Assembly: GCA_015698045.1 (NCBI GenBank)
Contig: BLAL01000020.1
Span: forward strand, 744,001-808,000
Reading direction: 5' to 3'
DNA from: Rhizophagus clarus
Lineage: Eukaryota > Glomeromycota > Glomeromycetes > Glomerales > Glomeraceae
DNA: 64,000 nt
Both the position numbers and the translations under genes were made by a program. Of the stretch, positions 10,793-23,163 are shown piece after piece; within the stretch, counting starts at the first letter, position 1; each line of letters starts with the position of its first letter. The notes under the pieces are model-generated. The model had not been told where the DNA came from. It saw nothing but the letters and a program-made list of their open reading frames with translations, and searched no databases.

Positions 10793-11820
10793 TACAAATT
10801 AAATAAATTAATAGTTCGTCATATGTATTATAAATTTTCATCATCATTTCCTCTTTTGTAATATTTTTTTTTTGCATATACAAGAAAGTTCATTTCAAAA
10901 ATGAAGTTTTCTTAAAAATGCAACTTAAAGACAGGTGTGAAATACAATTTAAACAATAAAAATATATGTAATTTTACGAGAAGAAGAAGGTTTATTAAAT
11001 TAAAAAAGAAAGTTATTTAGGAAGTTTTCGTGTAAATCGCAAAAAACCAATTTTTATAATAAAAAAATTTTTTTTTAATTTTAATAAAACTTTTGACAAA
11101 AACTTTTTTAACCAGTAATTATTTCATTTTTAGGTATAACTTGATGAAATGAACAACTTTTATTAAGCTTAGAATGGTGATTATTAAGCCAGATTTTTTG
11201 TTATCTATAAATTTTATTAAAATTTTTTGATTAGAATGCTAATAAAAAATTTTTTTTTATTAAAATAATACTATTAGGTTTATTTAGGCATTATAAATGA
11301 TTTTTAATCAAAAAATTAATTAATATAATGTTTTTTTGTCTATTAATATTAGATTTTTAATATTTAAATTTTGGTATTATAATAATCATGTAAATTTTTA
11401 TAACATTAAAAAAAAAAAACTTTAAAAATTTTAAATTTTAGTTCATTTAACGTGAAAATAAAATAAAAATTATTTATTCATAGAAAATTTCTTATTAGCT
11501 ATTAGGTCTACTTACTTTATTAAGCCATAAATATAAATAGTAATAATATAAATAAGTAAAATATTTTTTTTATATCTAACGTAATGTTAAAATAAAAGAT
11601 ATTTATAAAATATTTAAAAAAAATAAGCAAGAGAAAAAGGTTAAAAAAGTTTTCTTAATACTTTATTAGTTTGTTATATTAAAATAACCATATAATTGAC
11701 AACCTTTATTGGCAAAATGCAACTGAATAAAATGAAATTTTTAATTTTTAAAGTTTATAAAAGTGTTCTTGAGAATTAGACAAACATGTATCCTTATTTG
11801 TTAAAATGATATTACATTGT

Positions 11821-12304
11821 TATACATGAAACTGAAATTGGTTAATTTTGACTTCTAAAATGGTTGAAATGGTCAAAATGATTTCGATCTGGACCCTTCC
11901 AAAAGTCAAAATGGCCAAATTACATCATAGTCATGTGATTTTTATAGTAAACAATAATATTAAAATTCAAAGTTAATGATCTCTACATCTAGTAATCCGA
12001 TTTTTATAATTTTTAATGGTTGGATTCAGCTCATCAAGAAGATTCCAATAATATGTGTTACATATTTGTAACATCAATAATATTGACAGAGTTATTCATG
12101 TTTAAAATTTTATATTAAATTATAATTCTAAAAATCACATGACTATGATGTAATTTTGACTATTTTGACTTTAATTTTGACTTTTGACCTTTTCAAGACA
12201 AAATATTTCAACTTTTGACCTTTTCAAGTCAAAATATTTCAACTTTTGACCTTCTCAAGTTAAAATATTTTAACTTTTGGATTTTAATTTCGACTTCATG
12301 TATA
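11821..12304. mobile_element. hAT-type miniature element, 484 bp
   Basis: Ends TATACATGAA...TTCATGTATA with a further matching GAAATT inside. It is flanked by TACATTGT (11813-11820) and TATATTGT (12305-12312), an 8-bp duplication with one C/T difference. The reverse-complement copy near 58395 lacks the insertion. About 12170-12270 holds three copies of a 31-bp unit containing CTTTTGACCTTTTCAAGTC. Confidence 0.75.
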
Positions 12305-12762
12305 TATATTGTAATAATTCAATGTTACATATAACCTAAAAATTTCAATTTTAACGTAATTTGAGCTGGCACTATGAATTTGGCCAGAATTAAGAAAATT
12401 TTGGCCAGAATTAAGATTTAAAGATCATTGATTTTAATCATTTGTACCAACTTTGACCAACTTTAAGTTATATATATACTATAGGCTATAAGACCATACT
12501 ATACCAATAATTTATATTGTAATATCATAGTATAAAAAATCTTCCTTTAATTTTTGTGATAACTGATATGTCTATAATTAATAAATTTTTTTTTTTTTTT
12601 TTATATATTAAAATCTGTTTTATATTAATAATTTATTATATAGTATTTTTCATTATATCAAAATTTATATAATTTAAAAAAAATTTTATAAAATAAATAA
12701 ACAAATTTTTTTATTTAAATTTTACATTAATTACCTTTAGATATAATAAACCTATATGTATT

Positions 12763-15700
12763 TAGAGTTTGGATCTGTGTATCCGTTATCCATGTATCCG
12801 TACGGATAACAGATTGCGGATACTCATTTTATTATTTTGGATAAAATCCTTGGATAAATAATTTTGTACGGATAATCCGTAGATAATCCGCGAATAATCC
12901 TTATATCCATAGATAAACAGATATGCGGATAATCCATTATATCCATGGATAACCTGAAATATTTTTTTTTACATAAACGCAATATTTCTCATTTATTTTT
13001 TTTATTAATTTATTTTTATTTTTAAATTTTATTCTTTAAACTGACAGACATTCAGAAAAGGTTTGTTTTTTTGGTTTTTTTTTTATAATTTAAATTTCAG
13101 AAAGATTGAAAGAAACGAGGCGAATAAATTAAATTACTAAAGGCTGTTTTGAGTTTTTTTTACTTTTTTAAATTTTAATTTTTTATTCTCGTTATTGCTT
13201 TGTCCTTGGTTTCATTACTAAACAATCTTTCTTTTTTTTAGACAGTTTTAACGTTTTATTAGCCTATTAGGAGAAACAAAAGGTAGGTTAGTTTTTTTTT
13301 TTTTACTTTTTTTTTATTTTTATTGTTGTTTCATCTGCTATTTCATCCTTGTTACATTTACTAACTGAACTTTCTTTGTCTTCTTAGTTTTAGATGGATC
13401 TATCAAGAGAAATGAGTAGGTTAGTAGATTTTATTTCATAATTTCACCATTGCTGTTTAGTCCTTATAACAAATCTTTATTCTTTAGATTTTGATGATGC
13501 ATCTCAGGAAGGTATATTTTATTTGTTTCCATTTGATTTCTTCATCTTACATTTCACTAATTTTTTTATATTTTATTTTTAGTTTTTACCAGTTTTCAGT
13601 TAATGACATTTTTTGTTTTGTCATTTTTTTTTAGTAATCAATAAATAAATAAAAAAATGTATAAAGTCAGATTTATTAAATGAGTAAATTTAATTTAAAA
13701 AAAAAATGAAGAAATCGGGAATTTTTTGAATTAATTCTTTCCGAATTTTCAGAATTGATTTTTCTGGTTGTGTAATTGTGTTTCATAATACAATCAATAT
13801 AAATGATCGATTTTTTGATCTTTGGCGAAAAAATTTTTTAATTTCAATTTTTCATTTTCACTTTTGCAATTTTAGTGTTTTAAATAATGGAACTTAACAA
13901 TGATGAAGACAATGCTTATTTTAGTGATTCTGCTCGAACTGATAGTACAGCTGGTACAGAAGCAAGTGGAAGAAAGAGAAGAAGGGTTTTAGTTGCGGAT
14001 AAAACAGATATATGGCGTTATTTTAATAAGCTGGATCCACCAAAACCCAAACATAAAAAAGGCTCTTGCAATGTAGAGATTAGAACAAGCAAAGATGTGA
14101 AAATATGTGGGTATGTAATTAATACAAATGGATCAACTGGTAATTTTTGGTCTCATTTAGAAGCTAATCATGGTATACTTAGATTTGAAAAAGAAAATAC
14201 TAGCAGTAATCCTACTCAAGCCAAAGTTGATATAATGTTTCAAAAACAGTGGTCAAAAAATCCTAAGCGCAAGCGAGAGTGTGATGAAGTGTTAACAGAA
14301 TTTTTAATTGATGATATGCAACCACTTTATGTGTTAAAGAATGAAGGTTTTATTAATTTAGTTAAAACACTTGATCCTTATTATACTCTTCCAAGTGACA
14401 AATACGTCAAAAAGCTTATTACTAAAGCATATAATAATTCTAAACAAGAACTAATAAAATTATTTGGTAATACCATAAAATTCTGTTCAATCACGACAGA
14501 TTTATGGACTGGTAGAGATCGTCAAGGGTATATTGGTATTATGTGCTCATTTATCAATGTTAGCATGTCAATATATGGAGTATCCTCATACAAGTCAAAA
14601 TATTGCACGAACAATAATGAATCTAATTTTTGAATGGGGTTTGGAAAAAAAATTTATTTGTATTACTACCGATAATGGTAGTAATATGGTCGCTGCTTCT
14701 AGACTTTTACCTAATACATTTCGGATTCCCTGTGCAGCTCATACATTAAATCTTGTAGTAAATAAAGGTTTAATACCAGTTGAAATCTTAATAGCACATG
14801 CAAAACAACTTATTAATTTTTTTATGAGTCCAAAATAAAATGAACGGTTAAAAGCAATACAAACATGTCATTTAAATAGAACTGAGGTTTATTTTCACAT
14901 TTATTTTAATATATTTCATTATTTATTCATAATATTAATAATACTAAATATAACCTTTTTTTAGGATTTTTCAGAAAATCACAAGTATTTGCGTACAATT
15001 CAGGACGTGAAGACGAGATGGAATTCGTCATATCTTGCATGGGAACGTCTTCTTAAACTTCATCATGCAATTAATATTTTAATTGCAACTATGAGTACCG
15101 AAAGTGAATCTGATACAGATACAAAAAAAGATTTAAAACGTCTTAAAGAAATAATGCTTAGTGATGATGAGTGGAAACTTATGAAACAATTAACTAAAAT
15201 ACTTCAACCTTTTTATGATGCAACTAAATTACTAGGTGGTGAAAAGTATGCAACAGCTTCTTTTATGTATTATGTTGTGGCTACTCTTCAAATTAAAGTA
15301 ATTCCTAAAGAAGTTGAAGTAGTAGATTTGACAAATGATGATGATGCATTTGATGATGATATTGAATTTGAAGATGGTGATGATGATGATGTTATTATTA
15401 TGCAAAACACAAAAAGAAAAATCAAGATTAAAAATCCTTTAAATTGTGAAGGAAAGGAAGAAGAAGTCAAAAGAAATTTATATCATTTATTACATCATTA
15501 TTGGGAAAATCCAGCAAAAGAAGGAATGATATTAGCATTGCTAGATCCACGTGTAAAAAGTCTCAATTTTGTTTCTAGTTTAAAAAAAGAAGGGATAATT
15601 TCTCTTTTGCGTGATGAATATCAATTTGTTAAAGAATCAGAAGAGTTTGCTACTGGTACTACATTAAATAGTGATGATTTAGATTTATTAGAATCAAATA

Positions 15701-16368
15701 ACTCTTTACTTATAGATATGTTTGCAGAAAGTCAAAGTGTCGAAAATGAACTTAATGATTACCTTTCATTACAACAATTATCTCCTAAAACTGATCCTTA
15801 TAAATGGTGGGCAGGAAATCAAAATAGATTTCTGATTTTATCTTATTTAGCCAAAAAATATTTATCAATTTCCGCTACTTCAACTTCTAGTGAAAGGTTA
15901 TTTTCTCAAGCAAGTAATACAATGACAGCAAAACATACGCAGCTAAAGCCAAAGTTCTTTGAAAAGCTTTTGTTTCTAAAAAAAAATCATAAAATTTTAG
16001 GTAATATTTTCTACCAGAAATTTATAATGAGATTGATCAAATTTAAAATTTAATAAATAAATAGGGTATAAATATCATATTATCCTTATTATCCGTATTA
16101 TCTGTATTATTCATATACTGTATCTGCATTATCTGCATTATCCGTGTTATCTGCATAATCCACGTTATCCGTGTTATCTGCATTATCTGTATATCCATAT
16201 TATCTGTATTATCTGTACTATCCATGGATAACATGGATATGGATTATCCATTCAATTTTTTTTTAAATTATTCATATCCAGGCTTAATTTTTGTATGGAT
16301 AACGGATACTAGATTTTTATTATGGATATGTATCCATGGATAACATGGATACACGGATCCAAACTCTA
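12763..16368 (+). mobile_element. Near-complete hAT element, 3606 bp
   Basis: TIRs TAGAGTTTGGATCTGTG and TAGAGTTTGGATCCGTG. The 8-bp target duplication TATGTATT is perfect at 12755-12762 and 16369-16376. Subterminal regions (12780-12960 and 16060-16360) are packed with GGATAAT/ATTATCC-like repeats on both strands, as expected of hAT transposase binding sites. One transposase gene occupies 13887-16053. Perfect duplications and well-kept TIRs point to a recent insertion. 12960-13886 is AT-rich leader with splice-like signals (TTCTTTAG near 13487) that might form 5' untranslated exons. Confidence 0.93.
13887..16053 (+). pseudogene. hAT transposase, lightly damaged
   Basis: Cut-and-paste transposase of the hAT superfamily. 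It starts at ATG 13887 (MELNNDEDNAYFSDSAR). Residues about 42-95 form a BED-like zinc finger (SCNVEI, then ICGYV, SHLEANH). The first catalytic Asp lies in SITTDLWTGRDRQGYIG and the second in CITTDNGSNM, followed by the hAT CxxH signature PCAAHTLNLVV. An intron at 14887-14964 (GTTTAT...TTTTTAG) separates this from the second exon, which begins DFSENHKY and contains the RW motif (KTRWNSSYLAW), an acidic insert, and the C-terminal dimerisation region (KWWAGNQNRF, KYLSISATSTSSERLFS). Lesions: a deletion of about 29 nt near 14554 shifts the frame (the relative at 36240 has extra residues there), and TAA at 14836 replaces a Gln codon seen in the relative. Otherwise it is full length, so only two events separate it from an open frame. 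Confidence 0.9.
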
Positions 16369-16706
16369 TATGTATTGAATACTTAATATACTAAATCTAA
16401 GTTTATAAAACTGATTTTTTATAATTATTTATATTAAATATAATAAACTTTTATAATAAATTCCTATATACTATATTTGAACTTGATTTAATTAGTTTCA
16501 ATATATTATTTATGTATTTATTATATTAAATAATTATATAATTATAAACTAATTCAAATTAATTTTATGGTACTGACTAAAATTATTAATAATTAATAAA
16601 TAAATAATGATTTGTTTATAAAAATTTATATTATACAAAATTATAATCTTTAATTGCTATTATAAATTTAATTAGAATTATTTAAAACAAAATTAAATTC
16701 AATATA

Positions 16707-17275
16707 CAGTCACCTCTGGATATAACAAACCTAGTGTTCTAGCAATTTTTGTTCAGTATAGAATGAGTTCGCTATATAATACCTATACTGTATATCAAAC
16801 AGTTCGTTATATAAATTTTGACCAATAAAATAACAAGCATGTGATTTATATAAATATATTGTACAAATATAATGACCCTTCTGATCCAGAGGATTTAGTA
16901 TATATCTAATATATTAAATTAATTCTGTCCTAAATAATTCTAATCAAATTTCTAGTGTCAATCAAGATTATAATTTCGCATAACATAAAGTTTTATGAAC
17001 AAATCACCATTTGTTTATTGGTTACTGATAACCTTAGTCAGCGTTATTAAAGTAGCCTAAATTAGTTATAATCATGTGACTTGTTCAGTATAACGAATAC
17101 ATGGCTGATATATTGGGGTTGATCAAATCAAGTTTGGATGCAGTATATAGGAATTTATTATTATAAAAGTTCATTATATCCAGTGTAAATAATTATAAAA
17201 AATTAGTTTTGTAAACTTGGGTTTAGTATATCGAGTGTTCAGTACATACAGGTTTGTTATATCCAGAGGCGACTG
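16707..17275. mobile_element. TA-flanked pogo-type miniature element, 569 bp
   Basis: TIRs CAGTCACCTCTGGATATA and CAGTCGCCTCTGGATATA, then ACAAACCT. TA flanks both ends (16705-16706, 17276-17277). The only early TIR difference is CpA against CpG. The CAGTCA-CTCT end resembles that of 62516-63358, suggesting the same pogo/Tigger-like group. No coding capacity is seen. Confidence 0.88.
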
Positions 17276-17514
17276 TATACTAAATCTTCTAGAACAGAAA
17301 ATTCATTATATTTGTATAATATATTTATACAAATCATATACTTATTATTTCATTAATTAAAATTTATATAATAAATATAATATAAGTATTATATAATAAA
17401 TTAATTTAACAAAAATTACTGGAATGTTAAATTAATTATATTTAAAGATAATTATATAAACAAAAATTATATAATAATTACTATTATTTTATATATTATA
17501 AAATTAATAATAAA

Positions 17515-18172
17515 ATTAAAATTAAAAATAAAATAAAATTAAAATTAAAAATAAAATAAAATTAAAATTAAAAATAAAATAAAATTAAAATTAAAAATAA
17601 AATTAAAATTAAAAATAAAATAAAATTAAAATTAAAAATAAAATAAAATTAAAATTAAAAATAAAATAAAATTAAAATTAAAAATAAAATAAAATTAAAA
17701 TTAAAAATAAAATAAAATTAAAATTAAAAATAAAATAAAATTAAAATTAAAAATAAAATAAAATTAAAATTAAAAATAAAATAAAATTAAAATTAAAAAT
17801 AAAATAAAATTAAAATTAAAGATAAAATAAAATTAAAATTAAAGATAAAATAAAATTAAAATTAAAGATAAAATAAAATTAAAATTAAAGATAAAATAAA
17901 ATTAAAATTAAAGATAAAATAAAATTAAAATTAAAGATAAAATAAAATTAAAATTAAAGATAAAATAAAATTAAAATTAAAGATAAAATAAAATTAAAAT
18001 TAAAGATAAAATAAAATTAAAATTAAAGATAAAATAAAATTAAAATTAAAGATAAAATAAAATTAAAATTAAAGATAAAATAAAATTAAAATTAAAGATA
18101 AAATAAAATTAAAATTAAAGATAAAATAAAATTAAAATTAAAAATAAAATAAAATTAAAATTAAAAATAAAA
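17515..18172 (+). repeat. 23-bp satellite in two homogenised blocks
   Basis: About 28 copies of a 23-bp unit AAAAATAAAATAAAATTAAA plus ATT. From about 17818 to 18120 roughly 14 consecutive units carry AAAGAT instead of AAAAAT. Units before and after this block have the A form. The variant block must have spread by successive local duplication or conversion of one mutated unit. Confidence 0.9.
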
Positions 18173-18690
18173 ATAAAAGGTTTACTATTTATTATTACTA
18201 GTTGTTAATACTAGTGATATAAATTTTATTTTTTAATAATTAACTATTAATATTATACGAACTTTTAGTTATAATCATTTTCAAAATATTTTTATAAAAT
18301 ATATTATTAAAAAAAGATATTTTATATAATAAGTATAATTAAAATTACATATTGAAATTTATATAATTTTATATTAAAATTAAAATCTTTTATATAAAAT
18401 CAAAATTACTAAAATGCTAAAATACTGAAATTAAAATTATTAAAATTACTGAAATTATTTTAGCTTTTTAGTATAATTTAAGTATTAATTGATGCTAATA
18501 AATAATAATTTTTTAAGTTTTGATATAATTTTAATTTTTTATTACCTTTTTTTTTTTAATGATCTATATATGCTTTTATTGATATTTAGTTCATATATCA
18601 TATAAACAATTTATTAAAAACTATATCTACCCTGATTTGCAAAATATGATCATCAAAATTTGATTTTTTATTACTAATAATATTTTTTTT

Positions 18691-19284
18691 GACTATTTCT
18701 ATTTGTACACTAGTGTATTTGTACATGGGTTATGTGATTAACATAAAATTTCCTTTTATGAGGGGTCATTAAAACAGGATAGAATTAGCCAGAATTACAG
18801 CATTAAGAAATTACGAATGTGACAAATAATGTATGTGATAAATATGTTTTTACATTCTAAGTTTCCAGAATACTTAGTAAAAATGAAGAATGGAGGATGT
18901 GACACTGTGTGACAATTATTTTTACTATGATCACATGATTCTACTCTGCTTTAATGGTTCCCCTTTTATGAAAATATTATTACACAAAATTCTGATTACG
19001 GTTATTTTGAAAAATAAGAAAAAAATTTTTTGTAAAATAGGTATTGCCTAAAAAGGAAGGTCTGTATTGTACAATAACCAAATATGGTAATTTTTAAATT
19101 TCTGGCCAGAATTATAAAAAATTATAGGCATGACATATAATATGTGACAAATAGGATTTTTAACATGAAAAAAATTGTCTCTGAAATACTTATAGAAAAA
19201 TGAAAAAGAGAGGGTGTAACACTGGGTGATAAATAATGGTTATGTGACCTGAGTTTCGCACACTAGTGTAAATTAAGAAATTTT
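18691..19284 (+). repeat. Duplicated segment, copy 1 (possible inverted-end element)
   Basis: Matches 19349-19734 in direct orientation (GACTATTTCTATTTGTACAC through CACTAGTGTAAATTAAGAAA). Both ends carry CACTAGTGT in inverted orientation, so each copy may be a miniature element of a related family. This copy holds a 202-bp insertion at 18762-18963 that the second copy lacks. Confidence 0.75.
18762..18963. mobile_element. hAT-type miniature element, 202 bp
   Basis: TIRs GGGGTCATTAAAACAG and GGGGAACCATTAAAGCAG. An 8-bp duplication TTTTATGA lies at 18754-18761 and 18964-18971. The duplicate segment at about 19410 preserves the empty site (TTCTTTTATAAAAAT). Its interior is related, in reverse orientation, to the element at 27744-28620 (both contain CTATGATCACATGATTCT on one strand). 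Confidence 0.88.
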
Positions 19285-19348
19285 CTTTTTTTTTATATTT
19301 ACATATAATTAAAAAATTTAATTGTAATATTTATAATATTTATTTATT

Positions 19349-19734
19349 GACTATTTCTATTTGTATACTAGTGTATTTGTACATAGGTTATGTGATTAGC
19401 ATAAAATTTTCTTTTATAAAAATATTATTACACAAAATTCCAATTATGGTTATTTTAAAAAATAAGAAAAAAATTTTTTGTGGAATGGGTATCGCCTAAA
19501 AAGAAAGGTCTATGTCATACAATAACCAAATATGGTAATTTTTAAAATTCTAGCTGTAATTATAAAAAATTATGTATATGACATATAATATGTAACAAAT
19601 AGGATTTTTAATATGAAAAAAATTCTGTCCTTGGAATACTTATAGAAAAATGAAAGAGAAAAGGTGGAACACTGGGTGATAAATAATGGTCACGTAATTT
19701 GAGTTTTGCATACTAGTGTAAATTAAGAAATTTT
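19349..19734 (+). repeat. Duplicated segment, copy 2 (uninterrupted)
   Basis: Direct copy of 18691-19284 without the 202-bp insertion. It keeps the inverted CACTAGTGT-type ends (ATACTAGTGT at both). Scattered CG/TG/CA differences separate the copies. Confidence 0.75.
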
Positions 19735-19867
19735 TTTATTTATTTTATTATAATAAAAAAAATTTTTATTGTTTAAAAGTTCAGTAATCTAAATAAATAT
19801 ATTTCTTTAATATAAGAAAATTTTAATATAATTATTTTCTTCTTATATTATCTTTATATAAATTTAA

Positions 19868-19995
19868 ATTTGGTGGATGTTAAGATCGGCCTTTAGGTTG
19901 GGAGTATACTTTCAATATTATGTACTAGTGCACAGCACCTTGCTTTTATTAATAAAGTTTATGCGATTACAACATCTTAAAAAAAAAAAAAAATA
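19868..19995 (+). mobile_element. Possible 3' end of a retroposed poly(A) RNA
   Basis: A GC-richer island (GATCGGCCTTTAGGTTGGG) runs through AATAAAG at about 19951 and ends in an A-run (19980-19993). That is the order expected of a polyadenylated transcript inserted as a truncated copy. No clear target duplication was seen, so it may instead be the end of a local gene. Confidence 0.35.
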
Positions 19996-20129
19996 TATAT
20001 CAATCACTATGCATGTAACCCCCTAATTTACTTTATTATAGTTAACATAATAAAATTTTTGGCACAGCATCCTCTTCCAACATATAACACATATGTAAAG
20101 TTTAAAATTAACCAAAATTTATTTAATTG

Positions 20130-21400
20130 GTTAAATTAACGATTTTTGAATTTATAATTCTGGCCAAAATTTCCTTAATTCTGGTCACAATCGTAATTCT
20201 GGCATAAATTTGGTTAAAATTGAAAATTTCAGGCCAAATATAACACTTCATTTATACAAAATAACTCTCAAACTAAATATGGGAAATAAAACTTCTAAAT
20301 GGCCCCTAAGTGTTTATTAAAAAATTTCTTCAAATACATTTTGTTTTTCAAGTTGGATCTTAGTTAGAAGTTGATGTATTTTTTTCATTAAAAATAAAAA
20401 ATTAATGCAAAAAACTTGTCATTTGTCAACCATAACGAGTATTATAAAAATTTAAATTAAAATAGAAAATATTTTATATCATTATATAACAGGTAAAAAG
20501 TTAAAATACATAAATCTAAATAATTTTTTAATACAATAAATATAATTTAAATTCATCAAAAAAAATTTTTTTGCTTTTTATTTTATTTATATAATTAAAT
20601 TGTAAAATTTCTTTATTATTTTAGTTGTTTTAACTGTAAAATAAACTACCCATTAATTTCAAGAACAATTAAATATTAAAAAATATCTTTTTTACAATAA
20701 AAATCTAATATTTAAATATGATTGGACAGAAATAAATTGGTTAAAAACAATGAAAATTTTGTATTATTTTTTAGTTAAAAATAAATATATTACCCAAAAA
20801 TGAGCTTAATAACGTTATTCTCCTCTTGTTTACTAATGATAAATAAAAATTTGTCATTATTTCATATTAATAAACAGAAAAATATTAATAAATTCAATAA
20901 TAACTAAAAATCTAGTTGGATAATCAGCACTATTATCTTAATAAAAGTTGTTTCTTTTGTAAATTTATGGCTAAAAATGAGATATTTATTATTAGTTAAA
21001 AATTTCTTTTTAAAATTTTATGACATAAAAAATCTTTTTTTTTTCAAAAAACAGTTTTTTCGTATTTATACAAAAACTAATTGAAAACCTGCCCTTATAA
21101 CCTTAGAAAATCTTTTTCCTCGTGCAAATTTACATATATTTTTGCTATTAACATTATGTGTTTGTCCATACTTTTATAAAGATCTCAAAAAATAGTAGTT
21201 TTTAAACGTAAATTTCACGTATATGCAAAGAAAAAAAAATAATTGTAAAAATGGAAAATTAGTTTTAAAAACTGATAAAGCACATGACAATCTATGATAT
21301 TACTTAATTTGTATAGGAGTTGCATATTAAAATTGATGGTTAATTATAAAATGAAGTAACTCGATTATGGTTATACAAATTTCATTTAATATGAAAATGA
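20130..21400 (-). repeat. Interspersed repeat family, copy 3 (diverged)
   Basis: Matches the 58-59 kb copy in the same orientation and the 10-12.6 kb copy in reverse. Shared landmarks are TTAATAAAAGTTGTT (about 20939, 58968), a TTCTGGCCAAAATTT-like block near 20160 and CTTTTTCCTCGTGCAAATT near 21110 against its counterpart near 11020. Divergence is higher than between copies 1 and 2. Confidence 0.5.
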
Positions 21401-21439
21401 TCTACATGTTACATGTGCGGTGATTGATATATAAATTTA

Positions 21440-22930
21440 AATTTATTTTGTTATTAAAAGTTTAATATTTCTATAAAAAAAAAAAATATATATAAATTTA
21501 AATTTATTTTGTTATTAAAAGTTTAATATTCCTATAAAAAAAAAAAAAATATTAAAAATATTTTTATTAATAACAAAATTATTTTCCATTTATCTTAATT
21601 TTAAAATTTAATTTGTAATATTTGTTTAACACCTCATAAAAAAAAAATATTAAAATGTTTTTTTTTAAATAATTTACTTTTTATTTTTACCTTAATTTTG
21701 AAATTTGATAATTTGATTTGTAGATTTGTAATATTTATCTAATAACTTAAAAAAAAGATAAAAAGAAATATTAGAAATATTTCTTTTAATAATTTTTTTT
21801 TTCTTTTTTTTTCTATTTATTTTAGTTTCAAAATTCAATTCATAATATTTATTTAGCAATTGACAAAAAAAAAATTAAGAAACATTAAAAATATTTTTTT
21901 AATAAATATTTTTTTTCTTTTTTATTTATCATAATTCAAAAATCTGATTTATAATATTTAACTAATATTTTATAAAAAAAAAAAAAAATATTAAAAATGT
22001 TTCTTTTATAAATCCCTTTCTTTTTCTTTCTTATTTATTTTAATTTGAAAGTTTAATTTATAATATTTGTTTAATATCCTACAAAAAAAAAGAAAAAATA
22101 TTAAAATATTTTTTTTAATAAATTTCTTTTTTTTTTTTTTTTATTTACCTTAATTCAAAAATCCAGTTCATAGTATTTATCTAGTATTTTATAAAAAAGA
22201 AAAGAAAAAATATTAAAAACATTTCTTTTAATGAATTTTTTTCTTCCTTCTTTTAGTTGCTTAATTGCCAGTTCGTCACTCAATGATACAAAATGATCAG
22301 CAATCTATAATTAATTTTGACAGACTTTTATATATTAAATACTATTGTTCTGGAATGGTATTTGCACTATCTTAAAAACACGTCACAACAACATAAATAC
22401 TTCAAAAATTTGCTAGAAAAAGGTATTACATTACTTGGGTGTGTTTTTCAAAACCAGTAGGACCAAGGTGTGCCAAAAAAAATAAAAATAAAAATAATAA
22501 AAAAATTTTTTTTTTTTGTTATTTTGTTAATTCTGAAAGAAAATATTATATATTTTTCAATAGTGTAAAAAAAAACCTCATAAAATTTGCAAAATTCATG
22601 TATAAAAAATCTCGACTTGACTAAAATATAAGGTGAAATAGTGATTTCCTCCAAAGTAAACTTGTTAAATTTTATATCGAACGATAAAAAATTTTTTTTT
22701 GTGACATATTCACGTTTAATATTATTGATTGATGAGTTATCGTTACATTTAGATGTGACCTTGTAGGACAAAATCAGCATTAAAATACGCCAATTAGCAT
22801 AATTCATATAAAATCTGTGCCAGATCTACAAATTAATTTTGTATCGTTGAGTGACAGATCAGTAATTAAATTTTAAAATTTCAATTTATAATATTTATCT
22901 AATATCCTATAAAAAAAAGAAAAAATATAT
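21440..22930. repeat. Tandem array of about 115-bp AT-rich units
   Basis: Seven or more units each pair a block like AATTTATAATATTTATTTAA with an A-run and a T-run (ATTAAAAATATTTCTTTTAA). Starts fall near 21480, 21600, 21715, 21835, 21950, 22060 and 22165, and the array resumes at 22866 after the insertion at 22265-22865. 22930-23160 is AT-rich sequence without a gene. Confidence 0.65.
22265..22865. mobile_element. TTAA-flanked miniature element, 601 bp (piggyBac-like target)
   Basis: TTAA lies at 22261-22264 and 22866-22869. Immediately inside are inverted ends TTGCCAGTTCGTCACTCA and TTACTGATCTGTCACTCA, continuing A-Y-GATACAAAAT. Removing the insert restores a unit of the surrounding tandem array (CTTAAATTTTAAAATTTCAA), confirming TTAA as the duplicated target. 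TTAA targets are characteristic of piggyBac elements, though these tips do not start with the usual CCC. The frame 22448-22807 inside is low complexity and unlikely to be coding. Confidence 0.75.
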
Positions 22931-23163
22931 TTTTTTTTAAAAAAAAAACTGAAACATTTTTTTTTAATTTTTTTTGTATATCAGTTTTTAAATTCTAATT
23001 TATTTTTATTTGAAAGTAAAAAAAAAATTTTTTTTAAAAAAAAATAATTAAAAAAATAATTATTTTTAATTAATAAATCAATTTATAATTAATATTCAAT
23101 ATTAATAAAGCTAATCAAAAATCTGTAAATTATAAATTATAATAAATACTAAAATTATATATA

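Larger units (their letters stand above)
10150..12610 (+). repeat. Interspersed repeat family, copy 1
   Basis: This stretch matches, in opposite orientation, 58000-62410, once inserted elements are removed from each. Examples are CAATCATTAATTAAAATAAT (about 10183) and the segment around AGTTTATAAAAGTGTTC (about 11750), found as reverse complements at about 62395 and 58455. A third, weaker copy lies at about 20130-21400. The ends and the type of the parent element are not resolved. Two insertions break this copy (10272-10792 and 11821-12304). Confidence 0.65.
12730..16700. mobile_element. Decayed TA-type miniature element split by the hAT insertion
   Basis: The 33 bases left of the hAT element (ACCTTTAGATATAATAAACC) and about 330 bases right of it (TACTAAATCTAAGTTTATAA onward) match, in order, the reverse complement of the neighbouring element at 16707-17275. 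Rejoining the flanks at the TATGTATT duplication restores collinearity. The far terminus is degraded. The host element is therefore older than the hAT insertion. Confidence 0.65.

Noticed and set aside
22448-22807. 119-codon minus-strand frame
   Set aside because: Lies within a non-autonomous TTAA-flanked element, is K/F/I-rich and lacks any domain; probably chance in AT-rich DNA.
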